The notes: a model not told the origin generated them from the letters alone. A DNA stretch of 64,000 nucleotides from Chloroflexota bacterium (GCA_021414245.1 JAIOOU010000003.1:620001-684000), one strand, 5' to 3'; counted from the first letter of the stretch, positions 42,259 to 52,500 are shown. Made by a program: numbers and translations.

Positions 42259-42927
42259 ATGTTGAATTTTCCCTCCTCGGCCGGTGAGACCGATCTTCGC
42301 ATGGCTGTCATGGAATGCGGGCGTATTTGTTATGAACGCCGCCTGATGACCTCGAACGATGGGAATGTTTCCGTGCGAATGGATGACGGTCTGATTCTCA
42401 TCACTCCCTCCGGTCTTTCCAAGGGGCGTCTGACCAGCGAGGACCTGCTGGTGGTGGACATCGAAGGGAACGTCATCTCGGCAAAGGACGGTCGGCGGCC
42501 ATCCTCCGAAACACCCATGCATCTTGAAGTGTACAAGCAACGCGAAGATGTTCGCGCCGTTGTGCACGCCCATCCCATTTTTGCAACCACGCTCACCGTC
42601 TCCGGACTGGATTTTCCAGTGGATGTGCTTCCTGAGGTATTGCTTACCTTGGGAGATGTTCCGGTCACTGCCTATGCCACCCCATCCTCGCACGAAGACG
42701 CAGAGGTCATTCGCCCTTTTGTGAAGGAACATAACGCGCTTCTGCTTTGTCAGCATGGCAGCCTGACTTATGGGAAAAACCTGGACGAGGCACTGATCCA
42801 CCTGGAACGGATCGAACATGTTTCGGAGATCTTCTGGCGCGCAAAGATGCTGGGTACGGTGAGGCGGGTCCCTTCGGAAGCGCAGACCCAACTGGTCAAT
42901 TTAAGAGAAAAATATTTCAAGGGTTAA
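42259..42927 (+). CDS. Class II aldolase/adducin-family protein, probable methylthioribulose-1-P aldolase
   Basis: The 222-residue protein is in the FucA/AraD/MtnB superfamily: NDGNVSVR and ITPSGLSK (phosphate binding), RRPSSETPMHLEVYK (the Glu acts as acid/base in FucA), VHAHPIFATTL (zinc His pair) and LLCQHGSLTYGKNL (third zinc His). The SSE form is typical of aldolases, whereas MtnB dehydratases usually have SAET. It is 4 bases before mtnA. In the DHAP shunt, a related aldolase (Ald2) splits methylthioribulose-1-P made by MtnA. MtnB activity remains possible. Confidence 0.82.
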   Translation: MLNFPSSAGETDLRMAVMECGRICYERRLMTSNDGNVSVRMDDGLILITPSGLSKGRLTSEDLLVVDIEGNVISAKDGRRPSSETPMHLEVYKQREDVRAVVHAHPIFATTLTVSGLDFPVDVLPEVLLTLGDVPVTAYATPSSHEDAEVIRPFVKEHNALLLCQHGSLTYGKNLDEALIHLERIEHVSEIFWRAKMLGTVRRVPSEAQTQLVNLREKYFKG

Positions 42928-42931
42928 AGTC

Positions 42932-43975
42932 ATGCGGACAGTATTTTGGGAAAATCAGGAATTAAAAATGATCGACCAGCGCATTTTACCCATGCGCTTT
43001 GAAGTGGTCTCCTATCGCGGACATCAGGAGGTGGCCAGGGCCATCACGGATATGGTGGTGCGCGGAGCGCCTGCCATTGGCGCCGCCGCCGCTTTTGGGC
43101 TTGCCCTGGCCGGATATGAATCCGCTTCCACCTCAACCGAAGGCCTGCTTGCCGATCTGCGGGCAGCTGCGGCCGTTTTGAAGGCTTCCCGTCCCACGGC
43201 GGTAAATCTTGCCTGGGCTGTGGATCGGTTGATGGGAACCGCTGTTTCTGTCAAGGGAAATCCGGAGGAGATCCGCAGGGAAATTTTGGCCGGGGCCCAA
43301 AAACTTGCCGATGAAGATGTCGAGATCAACAAACGCATGGCGGAGCATGGCGCTGCTTTGATCGACGATGGTGACACGATCATTCATCACTGTAATACCG
43401 GTGCGCTTGCTACGGTCGATTGGGGGACCGCCCTGGGGGTGATTCGCACGGCTCATGAACAGGGCAAGCGCATCCATGTGCTGGTGGACGAGACCCGGCC
43501 GCGTTTGCAGGGTGCGCGACTGACCGCCTGGGAGTTGGAACAATATGGCATTCCGTACGAGATCATCAGCGACAACATGTCCGGATATTTCCTCAAAACC
43601 GGCAAGGCTCAAAAGGTCTTTTTTGGCGCGGACCGCGTGGCCGCCAATGGGGACGTGGCCAACAAGATCGGCACCTATATGCTTTCACTGGCGGCTTATG
43701 ATAACAAGGTCCCGGCCTATGCAGTGGTTCCCACTTCCACGATTGATCTATCTCTTGCGCATGGGGATTTGATCCCGATCGAGGAACGAAATACTGATGA
43801 GGTATTGGGAATACAATTTCATGGCGAACCCGTCGCGCCGAAAAATGCGAAGGCGCGCAACCCGGCCTTCGATGTCACGCCGAATCGGTTATTGAGTGGC
43901 ATCGTCACCGAAAACGGAGTCGTCCATCCGCCCTTTGATGTGAATCTGCCCCGGGTGGTCAGGCGCGACTCCTGA
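42932..43975 (+). CDS. mtnA: Methylthioribose-1-phosphate isomerase MtnA
   Basis: The 347-residue protein is full length: VRGAPAIGAAAAFGLALAG, RPTAVNLAWAVDRLM, IHHCNTGALATVDWGTALGVIR (catalytic Cys in HHCNTG), VLVDETRPRLQGARLTAWEL, FFGADRVAANGDVANKIGTY and NPAFDVTPNRLLSGIVTENG are MtnA blocks. It converts methylthioribose-1-P to methylthioribulose-1-P in methionine salvage. It is in the PotD-aldolase-mtnA operon (gap 4 bases). MtnP or MtnN, which make its substrate, are not in the window. A terminator follows. Confidence 0.96.
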   Translation: MRTVFWENQELKMIDQRILPMRFEVVSYRGHQEVARAITDMVVRGAPAIGAAAAFGLALAGYESASTSTEGLLADLRAAAAVLKASRPTAVNLAWAVDRLMGTAVSVKGNPEEIRREILAGAQKLADEDVEINKRMAEHGAALIDDGDTIIHHCNTGALATVDWGTALGVIRTAHEQGKRIHVLVDETRPRLQGARLTAWELEQYGIPYEIISDNMSGYFLKTGKAQKVFFGADRVAANGDVANKIGTYMLSLAAYDNKVPAYAVVPTSTIDLSLAHGDLIPIEERNTDEVLGIQFHGEPVAPKNAKARNPAFDVTPNRLLSGIVTENGVVHPPFDVNLPRVVRRDS

Positions 43976-44047
43976 AAAAATTGACGGTTGAATAACTTTA
44001 CATTCCAAAAGCCCCATGATAAACTTTTGGCCGTTCGATCATTCATG

Positions 44048-44072
44048 GCGCACTCCTGCGAGTGCGCTTTTT
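44048..44072 (+). terminator. Intrinsic terminator between mtnA and the PfkB kinase gene
   Basis: GCGCACTC-CTGC-GAGTGCGC is an 8-bp stem followed by TTTTTCC. A weaker hairpin CCAAAAG/CTTTTGG precedes it at 44005-44030. The 144-base gap therefore separates the mtnA unit from the kinase unit. Confidence 0.75.
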
Positions 44073-44119
44073 CCTGCGAAAAGACTGTGTTGGACTATCG
44101 CAGAATAGTGTGAGGAAAT

Positions 44120-45076
44120 ATGGATATTTTGCTGACCGGCTCCGTTGCCTATGATTATTTGATGACCTTTCCCGGGATATTTACGGAACATATCCTGCCC
44201 GAGCGTTTGTCATCCATCAGTCTGTCCTTCCTGGTGGACTCCATGTCCAAACAGCGCGGAGGAATTGCGCCGAACATTGCCTACACCATGGCCTTGCTTG
44301 GCATCAAGCCCCGCGTGATGGCCACTGTGGGTGAAGATTTTGGGGATTATCGCGCCTGGCTCGATTCAAAAGGTGTGGATACTTCGTTGATGAAGGTGGT
44401 CCCCGGTGTGTTCACCGCCTCCTTCTTCGCGACGACGGACCAAACCTCTGCACAGATCGCCTCCTTCTATCCCGGTGCGATGGGTCATTCCGCCACCCAG
44501 TCGCTAAAGGAATTGGACAAAAAGCCGGATCTGGTCATTGTTTCGCCGAGCGCGCCGGATGCCATGATGAAATTTCCCGCGGAGTGCCGTGAGCTTGGGA
44601 TTAAATACCTGTACGACCCAAGTCAACAGGTGCTGCGACTGGAAGGTTCGGAGCTGGCCCGCGACATGGAAGGCGCATACTTCCTGTTCTGTAATGATTA
44701 CGAGTTCGGCCTGATCTCCAAGAAGACCGGCTGGAGCCTGGATCAGATCCTGGAGCACGTGCAGGTTCTGGTGATCACGCGCGGTAAGGATGGAGCCGAC
44801 CTGTATATGGGCGGCGAATCGGTCCATATCCCGACTGTTCCCGAGGATGAGATCGTTGACCCGACCGGTGTGGGGGATGCCTTCCGCGGCGGATTCCTGG
44901 CCGGCTATTCCCACGGTTTTGACTGGAAGTTGTGCGGCGAGATCGGGTCTCTGGCTGCGGTCTACTGCCTTGAACAGCGCGGCACGCAAAGCCATGCCTA
45001 TTCCCGTCAGGATTTCGTAAAGCGTTTCCGCAGACACTTTGACGACAATGGCAAATTGGACGTATTAGTGAAGTAA
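44120..45076 (+). CDS. PfkB-family sugar/nucleoside kinase, probable adenosine kinase
   Basis: The 318-residue ribokinase-fold protein has RGGIAPNIAYTMALLG (substrate lid region), a DYRAWLDSKGVDTSLMK sugar-kinase pattern and the PfkB signature DPTGVGDAFRGGFLAGY, with the catalytic Asp (about 254) and anion hole. Bacterial homologues next to ahcY are usually adenosine kinases, which would remove the adenosine made by AhcY and pull that reversible reaction forward. A strong GAGGAAA site precedes the ATG. Other sugars cannot be excluded from sequence alone. Confidence 0.82.
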   Translation: MDILLTGSVAYDYLMTFPGIFTEHILPERLSSISLSFLVDSMSKQRGGIAPNIAYTMALLGIKPRVMATVGEDFGDYRAWLDSKGVDTSLMKVVPGVFTASFFATTDQTSAQIASFYPGAMGHSATQSLKELDKKPDLVIVSPSAPDAMMKFPAECRELGIKYLYDPSQQVLRLEGSELARDMEGAYFLFCNDYEFGLISKKTGWSLDQILEHVQVLVITRGKDGADLYMGGESVHIPTVPEDEIVDPTGVGDAFRGGFLAGYSHGFDWKLCGEIGSLAAVYCLEQRGTQSHAYSRQDFVKRFRRHFDDNGKLDVLVK

Positions 45077-45083
45077 AATAACC

Positions 45084-45156
45084 AAATCGATTGTAATACG
45101 GGCTCCGGTCCGTCAAACATGGTTTGCAGACGGATGTTTGCATTCCGATTTACAAC
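45084..45156 (+). promoter_or_regulatory. Switch-like structured leader of ahcY
   Basis: In the 92-base gap before ahcY, CAAACAT (45114-45120) can pair either with GTTTG just downstream (45122-45126) or with ATGTTTG (45134-45140). CCGTC/GACGG (45110-45114/45129-45133) extends the first form. AAATCG (45084) with CGATTT (45146), and TTGTAA (45091) with TTACAA (45150), compete as outer stems. Alternative pairings near the AAAGGAG site suggest a riboregulator. It does not show the known SAH-riboswitch core. Confidence 0.35.
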
Positions 45157-45159
45157 TAA

Positions 45160-46500
<1,341 letters not shown>

Positions 46501-46530
46501 TCCATTTTTTTGTTTGACCTCGATGGTTAC

Positions 46531-46570
46531 AAAAATACCTCGCGACAAAATCGCGAGGTATTTTTGTTTA
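46531..46570. terminator. Bidirectional terminator after ahcY
   Basis: AAAAATACCTCGCGA pairs over 15 bp with TCGCGAGGTATTTTT around CAAAA, followed by GTTTA. It separates plus-strand ahcY from the minus-strand SH3-type lipoprotein gene. Confidence 0.9.
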
Positions 46571-46589
46571 ATCTTGAAGAAAATTCGTC

Positions 46590-47381
46590 CTAGGGACAGG
46601 TCACAGTCTTGTCTTTGAACGCAGATTTGCCGGCGCCGTTGAAGGCTTCCACACCGTAGGTCACACTGGGAGGCGGGTCGCCAATCAACCAGATCGCGGG
46701 CAGGCTGGTGGTATCCGAGTAGCCGGTCTCGTTGGCCCCGAGTGTGGCCAGCAGGCCCCCGTCTCGATAGACCCTGTATCCGCTTTCATTTGTGGCCACA
46801 TCCACCCAGGTAAGTTGAATATGGACTTCGTTGTGAATGAATGGATTGTTGACCATGTTGCAGGTGATATGAACCTTGAATGTCTGCGGGGCGGCAGGCA
46901 GGGAGGGTGTGGGTGTAGGTGGAATTGGCCATTCTGCAAGAATGGCGGTGTTGCCGGTCACGGTTGCGTAATTGCCCCATAACCAGCATGTGCCTGAACT
47001 GCCCGGGGTGTTAATAATCCAGTAATTTGTGGCCGTGCTTTTCCCGACCACCTCGGCGGTTTGCCCGATTAACAATGCGCCGATCAGGTCATATTCCGTG
47101 CCTGGACCGGTCCGGCAGTTGGTGTTCTGGCTGACACTCACCATGGGGACAGAGGGGGTGGGTGTGAGGGTGTTCGTGGGTGTGAATTCCGGTGTGGCAG
47201 TGAAACCGGACTCCGGTGTGGATGTGGGGGCATTTCCCTGCCCGTTTTGTACAAGCAAGGCCTGGGCGGTAATGGTCGCGACCAGGTCTTCGGGGGAGGC
47301 CTGCGCGCTGGGCATATTGCAGGCAAGCATGGCCAGGATCAGAACAAGTGCGGCATAGATTGGTTTCTTTTTCGTCAACAT
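46590..47381 (-). CDS. Lipoprotein with SH3b domain and C-terminal Ig/FN3-like domain
   Basis: The 263-residue protein has a lipobox MLAC (Cys about 21) and a Thr/Pro linker. A bacterial SH3 domain follows (about 82-140: NTNCRTGPGTEYDLIGALLIGQTAEVVGKST ... WLWGNYATV), a second Pro linker and a C-terminal FN3/Ig-like region (YRVYRDGGLLATLGANETGYSD). It is probably surface-exposed and cell-wall binding. A family typical of Anaerolineae envelopes. Confidence 0.88.
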   Translation of the reverse strand: MLTKKKPIYAALVLILAMLACNMPSAQASPEDLVATITAQALLVQNGQGNAPTSTPESGFTATPEFTPTNTLTPTPSVPMVSVSQNTNCRTGPGTEYDLIGALLIGQTAEVVGKSTATNYWIINTPGSSGTCWLWGNYATVTGNTAILAEWPIPPTPTPSLPAAPQTFKVHITCNMVNNPFIHNEVHIQLTWVDVATNESGYRVYRDGGLLATLGANETGYSDTTSLPAIWLIGDPPPSVTYGVEAFNGAGKSAFKDKTVTCP

Positions 47382-47485
47382 AGCATTCTCCTTGAAATGT
47401 CACTTTGATCAATTATTGCATAATGTCGTCAAGGGTACAAGAAATACAGCCAGCCTATTGGTACTGGTTGCATCAGGTGCGGGGG

Positions 47486-48337
47486 CTATGGGCCGATTGC
47501 CGTACTGGAAGAACACAACAATTTCCATTCCTCGATGGACAGGGTTTCTGCGCGGCGCATAAAATCGATTTCCGCGGAAGCCAGCATGCTCTCAGCTGCG
47601 GAGGCCGGGATATGCAAGCCGGCTGACAGGGAATTGCGCAAGGTCTTTCGTTTTTGACCAAAGCCAGCCCTGGTGAGTTTGAAGAAGGTTTTCAGCATCC
47701 CGGCCGGGACCAGCGGCTCATCGTAGATATCGATCCGCAAAATGGCCGAGTCCACTTTGGGGGCGGGATGGAAGGCGCTGGCAGGGATGGTGGCCGCAAT
47801 GCCGGGTCTTCCATATACCTGCACACTTAAAGCCAGCAGACTTAAGTCGCCGGGTTTGGCGCAGATGCGTTCGGCAACCTCCTTCTGGATCGTGAGCACC
47901 ACCCGGCGCGGTTTGGGCGAACTCTCCAGCAGGTGACGAATGATCGCAGAGGTGATGTTGTATGGAATGTTCGCGGCGACGATGTATTCAGGTTGATCAA
48001 TTAATTCGGAGACGGCCAGTTTGAGGATGTCGCCCTGCACCAGGCGCACATTCTGATAAGGCGTGAGGACTGCCTTGAGAGGAGCGAGCAGGTCCGGGTC
48101 CAGTTCGACCGCTGTGACCTGCCGGGCGGCGAGTGCCAGATAGCGGGTTAAACTCCCGAGGCCGGGACCGATCTCCAGGATACAGTCTTCCTTTTGGATT
48201 TCCGCCGCAAGGACGATCTTTTCCAGAACAGAAGCGTCCTGCAAAAAGTTTTGCCCGAGGGCTTTGTCGGCGCGCAGGTGAAATCTTTTCAGTACGGCAG
48301 CGGCATCCAGGGCCGGAACCGAGGCGAAATTCATCAT
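47486..48337 (-). CDS. rsmA: 16S rRNA dimethyladenosine transferase RsmA (KsgA)
   Basis: The 283-residue protein has LGQNFLQDASVLEKI, motif I ILEIGPGLGSLTRYL, VELDPDLLAPL and the NIPYNITSAIIRHLLE motif IV. It dimethylates A1518 and A1519 (E. coli numbering) of 16S rRNA during small-subunit maturation. The ATG at 48337 overlaps the upstream LCP gene stop as ATGA, and an earlier in-frame TTG is unnecessary. Coupling to a wall LCP gene rather than to the common pdxA or ispE is unusual. Confidence 0.96.
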   Translation of the reverse strand: MMNFASVPALDAAAVLKRFHLRADKALGQNFLQDASVLEKIVLAAEIQKEDCILEIGPGLGSLTRYLALAARQVTAVELDPDLLAPLKAVLTPYQNVRLVQGDILKLAVSELIDQPEYIVAANIPYNITSAIIRHLLESSPKPRRVVLTIQKEVAERICAKPGDLSLLALSVQVYGRPGIAATIPASAFHPAPKVDSAILRIDIYDEPLVPAGMLKTFFKLTRAGFGQKRKTLRNSLSAGLHIPASAAESMLASAEIDFMRRAETLSIEEWKLLCSSSTAIGP

Positions 48338-49464
48338 TCGCAAACCACCTCGCCGTCCGCTTCAGGCGCGACCGGGACTGTGATGCGCGGCTCGGGCCAG
48401 GTTCCGGCCTGGAAGCGTGCCACATAATCACTGAGGATCGTAAAATCGACATCCCAGATAAAAACCTTTTTGGCAAAAACAGGGTCGAAGACGCGGGTCT
48501 GGGAAAACAATTCCTGCGGGAAAGAGGTAAAGGCGATGTTCGCTGCGGGCAGTCTGGTGCCGAGACAGGCCAGCTGGCGGATCTGCTCCGGGGTGAAATC
48601 GGTGATGATGTTGTCCTTGAAGGAGTCGATCAGCGCGGGAATCTTGGTGACCACTTGCGGGGAGGTTAATTTTTTCCGAAGCGCGCAAAACACAATATTC
48701 TGATTATCTGCACGTGCGAAGGTTCCTTCAACCCGGTTTCGGGCCACTTTAAGTGCCTCTGTTCCATCGAGATGGTGCTGGCCGACAGGCAGGCCGGTGC
48801 TGTTGGCGGCATCCTTGTCGGTGATATTAATGTCGATGCCGTCGACGGCGTCCACCACATGGACAAAGGTGCGCATGTTGATCGCAACATAATGGTCGAC
48901 TTGAACGCCAAAATTCCGGTTGAGAGTCAGACTGAGCAGGCCCGGCCCTCCGCTCGGGTCATCCCAATATTTAAATCCAGGCTGTCCATACAGGTAGGCT
49001 TGATTTAATTTTTCATGATCCTGACCGTCAAGATTATCAGCGATCTCGGGAATTTCCACCCAAAGGTCGCGTGGAAATTCCAGTACTGAAACTTTTGGGG
49101 TGACGAAATCCACCCGCACCAATCGGATCGCATCTCCAAGACCATACAAATAACTGTCGGCACGTGTATCCGCGCCGATCATGACGATGTTCATGATGGC
49201 GGGTCCGCTGCAAATGGGGGCCGAGGGGGTTCCGGTTGGAAATGAGATGGTGGGCACCAGGGTCACCTGTCCGAGGGAGGAGGGTGCTCCCGGAGACGGT
49301 GTCCATGTGGGCGGGAGGGCGAGTGGTGTGAAGGGCAGAGCCGGCCCCAATGGCTGGGAGGCAAAGACCCGGTAGGTCTGAAGCGCGTAATATCCGATCC
49401 CGCCCAGCAGCACGAAGATGGTGAATAAAAGAAAGGCAAGGATGGCTTTTTGGGTTTGGGTCAT
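48334..49464 (-). CDS. LytR-CpsA-Psr (LCP) family protein
   Basis: The 376-residue protein has one N-terminal membrane helix (about 7-30), a Pro-rich stretch and an LCP domain from about 85: MNIVMIGADTRADSYLYGLGDAIRLVRVDF, VSVLEFPRDLWVEIPE, VDGIDINITDKDAA and ALKVARNRVEGTFARADNQ. LCP enzymes attach secondary wall glycopolymers to peptidoglycan in monoderm bacteria. The conserved Arg and Asp residues of the pyrophosphate site appear present. It is 27 bases downstream of the G5/3D gene. Confidence 0.92.
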   Translation of the reverse strand: MTQTQKAILAFLLFTIFVLLGGIGYYALQTYRVFASQPLGPALPFTPLALPPTWTPSPGAPSSLGQVTLVPTISFPTGTPSAPICSGPAIMNIVMIGADTRADSYLYGLGDAIRLVRVDFVTPKVSVLEFPRDLWVEIPEIADNLDGQDHEKLNQAYLYGQPGFKYWDDPSGGPGLLSLTLNRNFGVQVDHYVAINMRTFVHVVDAVDGIDINITDKDAANSTGLPVGQHHLDGTEALKVARNRVEGTFARADNQNIVFCALRKKLTSPQVVTKIPALIDSFKDNIITDFTPEQIRQLACLGTRLPAANIAFTSFPQELFSQTRVFDPVFAKKVFIWDVDFTILSDYVARFQAGTWPEPRITVPVAPEADGEVVCE

Positions 49465-49491
49465 ATTGGGTTTGATGTTCCTCTGGCTGGA

Positions 49492-50715
49492 TTATTTCAA
49501 AAAATAAGGGATCTCTGCCGGAACGGGCGCGAGAAAGTATACGGTCACCCAGCCGGTCATGTTCCTCATTTCGCCTTCATTGAAACCAAGGTCGATCCAG
49601 CGTGTGCGCGGCACGCCGAGTGCGCTTTCGATGATCGGTCCGCCGCCTGTATCGCCGATGGTGGCCAGGCCATAGCCGGGGATGTAGACTTGCATGCCCG
49701 CCAGATAACTGTAGATGGAATAATCCACAGCCACGATGCCCTGTCCGGCACGGGCTCCACTGGCGGTGCCGTACGAACATCCGCCCGTACCCGAAGCGCA
49801 GGGTGAATACACGGTTGCATACATATCCACAGCCAGCCAGTAATCATAGGGGACACCGTTGACCGGCAATGGAGCGAGCACCACCTGGGTCCCGCCCTTT
49901 ACAATGCGTGCCTGAGGCGCACGGATCACCGTTTTGTCTTCTGCGGTCCGGCTGACCTCTCTTCCGTCTTCGTAACGGATGCGGGTCCGCACCATTGCGA
50001 GACCGTTTAAGCCAGGCTGCAGGGTCTCCTCCTGACCGATCGGCACATCAGCCGATTCGATGCGCTGGACTTCAAAAGGAATCGGCTCAAGAGCGACGCT
50101 GATCGATTCGCTGACCCGCACGATGCGGATCTGACCATCGGGTGGCGGCGCTTCATTCTCAAGCGGGGAGCTGGTATCCAGACCCATGAGCGGAAGCCCG
50201 GCCTCTGCCAGTGCTTCGCCGACCGTCCCGGCGGCGGAACGAATGCTAATGGTTTTTTCGCCCATGTAGATCAGCAAGTCACGTGCCTGCGTGTAGGAAA
50301 CGGTCAGCGGACCCGTGATGGGTGTTTCGGCGGGCGGGTCGATGCGGTCATTTTTGGAAAGGATAAGCCCGGCTTCCTTTAGTGCCTCTCCAACATCTAA
50401 AGCCGAGGTTGCTAGAACCTGCTGCCCCTGTGACCCGTTGAGGGTCATTGCCACGGAGCGTCGCAGTTGGATTTGAAGATGATCAGCTTGCGGAAGCGGT
50501 TGATCAAAGGAGGTTTCCAGCCCGTTGACCAGGATGCGGTCCTGTGGCTGGGGGATGACTCCATTTTGAGCAAGCAGGATCAACGGCATTCGTTCGCTGC
50601 TGTTTACCTTTAAAATTTTATCCCCGTCGATCAGAGTAATGTCTGCCGGCGGATTTGACTGACAGGCCATTAATACAAACGGGATGACTAATGCCAGTCG
50701 GTGAAGTTTTTTCAT
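49492..50715 (-). CDS. Lipoprotein with DUF348 repeats, G5 and 3D domains (Rpf/YabE-like)
   Basis: The 407-residue protein has a lipobox LMAC (Cys about 18). Two DUF348-like ubiquitin-fold segments (about 35-90 and 95-150) are followed by a third, a G5 domain (about 215-285: PFEVQRIESADVPIGQEETLQPG) and a C-terminal 3D-type double-psi barrel (about 295-400: DMYATVYSPCASGTGGCSYG, GLATIGDTGGGPII, RWIDLGF). The three Asp of the 3D motif are seen in DMYAT, GDTGG and WIDLGF. YabE/Rpf2-like architecture without an Rpf lysozyme domain suggests a peptidoglycan-cleaving or lytic-transglycosylase-like role. Confidence 0.9.
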   Translation of the reverse strand: MKKLHRLALVIPFVLMACQSNPPADITLIDGDKILKVNSSERMPLILLAQNGVIPQPQDRILVNGLETSFDQPLPQADHLQIQLRRSVAMTLNGSQGQQVLATSALDVGEALKEAGLILSKNDRIDPPAETPITGPLTVSYTQARDLLIYMGEKTISIRSAAGTVGEALAEAGLPLMGLDTSSPLENEAPPPDGQIRIVRVSESISVALEPIPFEVQRIESADVPIGQEETLQPGLNGLAMVRTRIRYEDGREVSRTAEDKTVIRAPQARIVKGGTQVVLAPLPVNGVPYDYWLAVDMYATVYSPCASGTGGCSYGTASGARAGQGIVAVDYSIYSYLAGMQVYIPGYGLATIGDTGGGPIIESALGVPRTRWIDLGFNEGEMRNMTGWVTVYFLAPVPAEIPYFLK

Positions 50716-50783
50716 GCTGGGTATTATAAACTAAGCATGTTTTTCTGTTTCAGGTCCGGCAGATATCCCGGAATCATGTTCCC

Positions 50784-52418
50784 CTATTTGACGATCTTTC
50801 CATCCTTAACCTGCCATAGGTGTGAAGCGAATTGCTCGATGAAATAACGGTCATGGACCACCGCCAGAATGGTCCCTTTGAAATTGGCAAGCGCCTCCTC
50901 GAAGCGCGCCCGGGATGGGATATCGAGATGGTTGATGGGTTCGTCCAGCAACAGGAAGGTGCAGCCTTGTGCAACCAACAAGCCCAATTGCAGCCGGGCA
51001 CGTTCGCCATAGGAAAGCTCGCGGGTCGGCCGCAGCGGATCATCGTCTTCGAATAGAAAATAATGCAGGAAATTTCGCGCTTCGGTTTCGTTGAATGGCG
51101 CGACGCTTTGGATGGTCTGCAGGGCACTCAAGCCCGGGTTGAGCAGTTCCTGTTCCTGGGTCATGTAGCCGAGCTTGACGGTCTGGCCCAGTTTCAAAGA
51201 ACCTGCCAGAGGCTGGAGTTTGCCGGCGATGGTCCGAATCAAGGTGGTTTTGCCGGTTCCGTTGGGACCGGACAGCACGATGCGCTGCCCGGCGCGGATG
51301 TTGAGGTTGAGGTCCGACAGCAGGGGATTGTCCATTGAATAACCAATCGATAACTTTTCCGCAATGACCACATCCCTGGATTGGTGTGCCGGCGCGCCGA
51401 AATCCAGTTTCATCTGCCAGGAGGAGCGCGGCTTCTCGATGCGTTCTGCGGTCAACAGTTTTTCGATGCGGGCCTCGATGTGTTTGGCGCGCCCGGCCAC
51501 ATTTTTGGTGGCGCGGTTGCCGAAAAAACCCTTGGCGAATTTATCCCCGCCATCGGCCTTGCCGCCCTTTTTCATTTTGGTAAGCCCACGGATGTGTGCG
51601 GCGGCGGATTTGAGCTGGGCGATCTCATCCTGCTGGTCCTGATAGGATTGGACCAATTTCTCACGTTCGGTCATTTTTTGTTCGAGGTAGTCCGCGTAGT
51701 TTCCCGGGTAAGACCGGATCCCGTGAGTGGTTGGGTCCAACTCAAGAATGGAAGTGACCGTATTATCAAGAAAGGCGCGGTCGTGCGAGACGATCAAGAC
51801 GGCCCCCTGGAAATGGTTCAGCCAGTCTTCGAGCCATTCCAGCATTTCAATGTCAAGATGATTGGTGGGTTCGTCGAGCAGGAGCAGCTGCGGTTCATCC
51901 AACAGGACACTTGCCAGCATGAGGCGGGTTTTCTGCCCGCCGCTTAAATGTGCAACAGGTGTATCAAGTGGCAGATCGTTTAATCCTAGAGGAATCAGGA
52001 TCGAAGAAAGCGGCATGTGAAATGCAGCCAGGCGGGCCAAAGCCGAATCGTAATTAGCCTGCAGGGATACATTGTTCGGGTCCGTGGATAAGGCTGAGGC
52101 AAGGGAGGCAACTTCGGCTTCAAGGTCTGCCTCGGGAACGGCACCCAGGCTGAGGGTCGAATGAAGCGTCTGTCCTTCGCCAAAGACCAGACCCTGGGCA
52201 AGATATCCCACCCGCAAGTTTGGGCGTGTCGAAGAGACATTCCCCCGCTGCGCGTCCGGATTTTCCAACCCTGCCAGGATGCGCAAGAGGGTGGTCTTGC
52301 CCGAGCCGTTCGGGCCGATCAGACCGATGCGATCGCCGGCGCTGATGTTGAAATTGATATTTTGGAGGATCGGCTGAATGCCGTAACTTTTGTGAAGGTT
52401 GTGAATGCTAAGCATCAT
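50784..52418 (-). CDS. ABC-F family ATPase
   Basis: The 544-residue protein has two ABC domains on one chain and no membrane part: Walker A GPNGSGKTTLLRIL (about 37) and GPNGTGKTTLIRT (about 364), signatures LSGGQKTRL and LSYGERARL, Walker B LLLLDEPTNHLD and FLLLDEPINHLD. A charged inter-domain linker of about 70 residues (MKKGGKADGGDKF ... RIEKLLTAERIEKPRS) contains the region that contacts P-site tRNA. ABC-F proteins act on the ribosome in quality control or antibiotic protection. Its leader carries an upstream ORF and terminator, which favours an antibiotic-responsive member. Confidence 0.93.
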   Translation of the reverse strand: MMLSIHNLHKSYGIQPILQNINFNISAGDRIGLIGPNGSGKTTLLRILAGLENPDAQRGNVSSTRPNLRVGYLAQGLVFGEGQTLHSTLSLGAVPEADLEAEVASLASALSTDPNNVSLQANYDSALARLAAFHMPLSSILIPLGLNDLPLDTPVAHLSGGQKTRLMLASVLLDEPQLLLLDEPTNHLDIEMLEWLEDWLNHFQGAVLIVSHDRAFLDNTVTSILELDPTTHGIRSYPGNYADYLEQKMTEREKLVQSYQDQQDEIAQLKSAAAHIRGLTKMKKGGKADGGDKFAKGFFGNRATKNVAGRAKHIEARIEKLLTAERIEKPRSSWQMKLDFGAPAHQSRDVVIAEKLSIGYSMDNPLLSDLNLNIRAGQRIVLSGPNGTGKTTLIRTIAGKLQPLAGSLKLGQTVKLGYMTQEQELLNPGLSALQTIQSVAPFNETEARNFLHYFLFEDDDPLRPTRELSYGERARLQLGLLVAQGCTFLLLDEPINHLDIPSRARFEEALANFKGTILAVVHDRYFIEQFASHLWQVKDGKIVK

Positions 52419-52433
52419 GAACTCCTGCGACTT

Positions 52434-52460
52434 AAAAAGAAAACCGAGGGCAGGCCTCGG
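52434..52460 (-). terminator. Attenuator terminator in the ABC-F leader
   Basis: On the minus strand CCGAGG-CCTGC-CCTCGG (52460-52444) is followed by TTTTCTTTTT (52443-52434). This intrinsic terminator lies between the leader ORF and the ABC-F start at 52418, so it must be overridden for expression. Confidence 0.8.
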
Positions 52461-52500
52461 CTGGAAATCTTGATGGAATCAAAACAGCGGGTGTTGCCCT
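52447..52500 (-). promoter_or_regulatory. Antiterminator competing with the ABC-F terminator
   Basis: Minus-strand AGGGCA (52500-52495) is complementary to TGCCCT (52452-52447), which forms the loop and 3' arm of the terminator. Between them GCTG/CAGC and TTGAT/ATCAA give two inner stems, making a coherent alternative fold that excludes the terminator. Confidence 0.6.
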
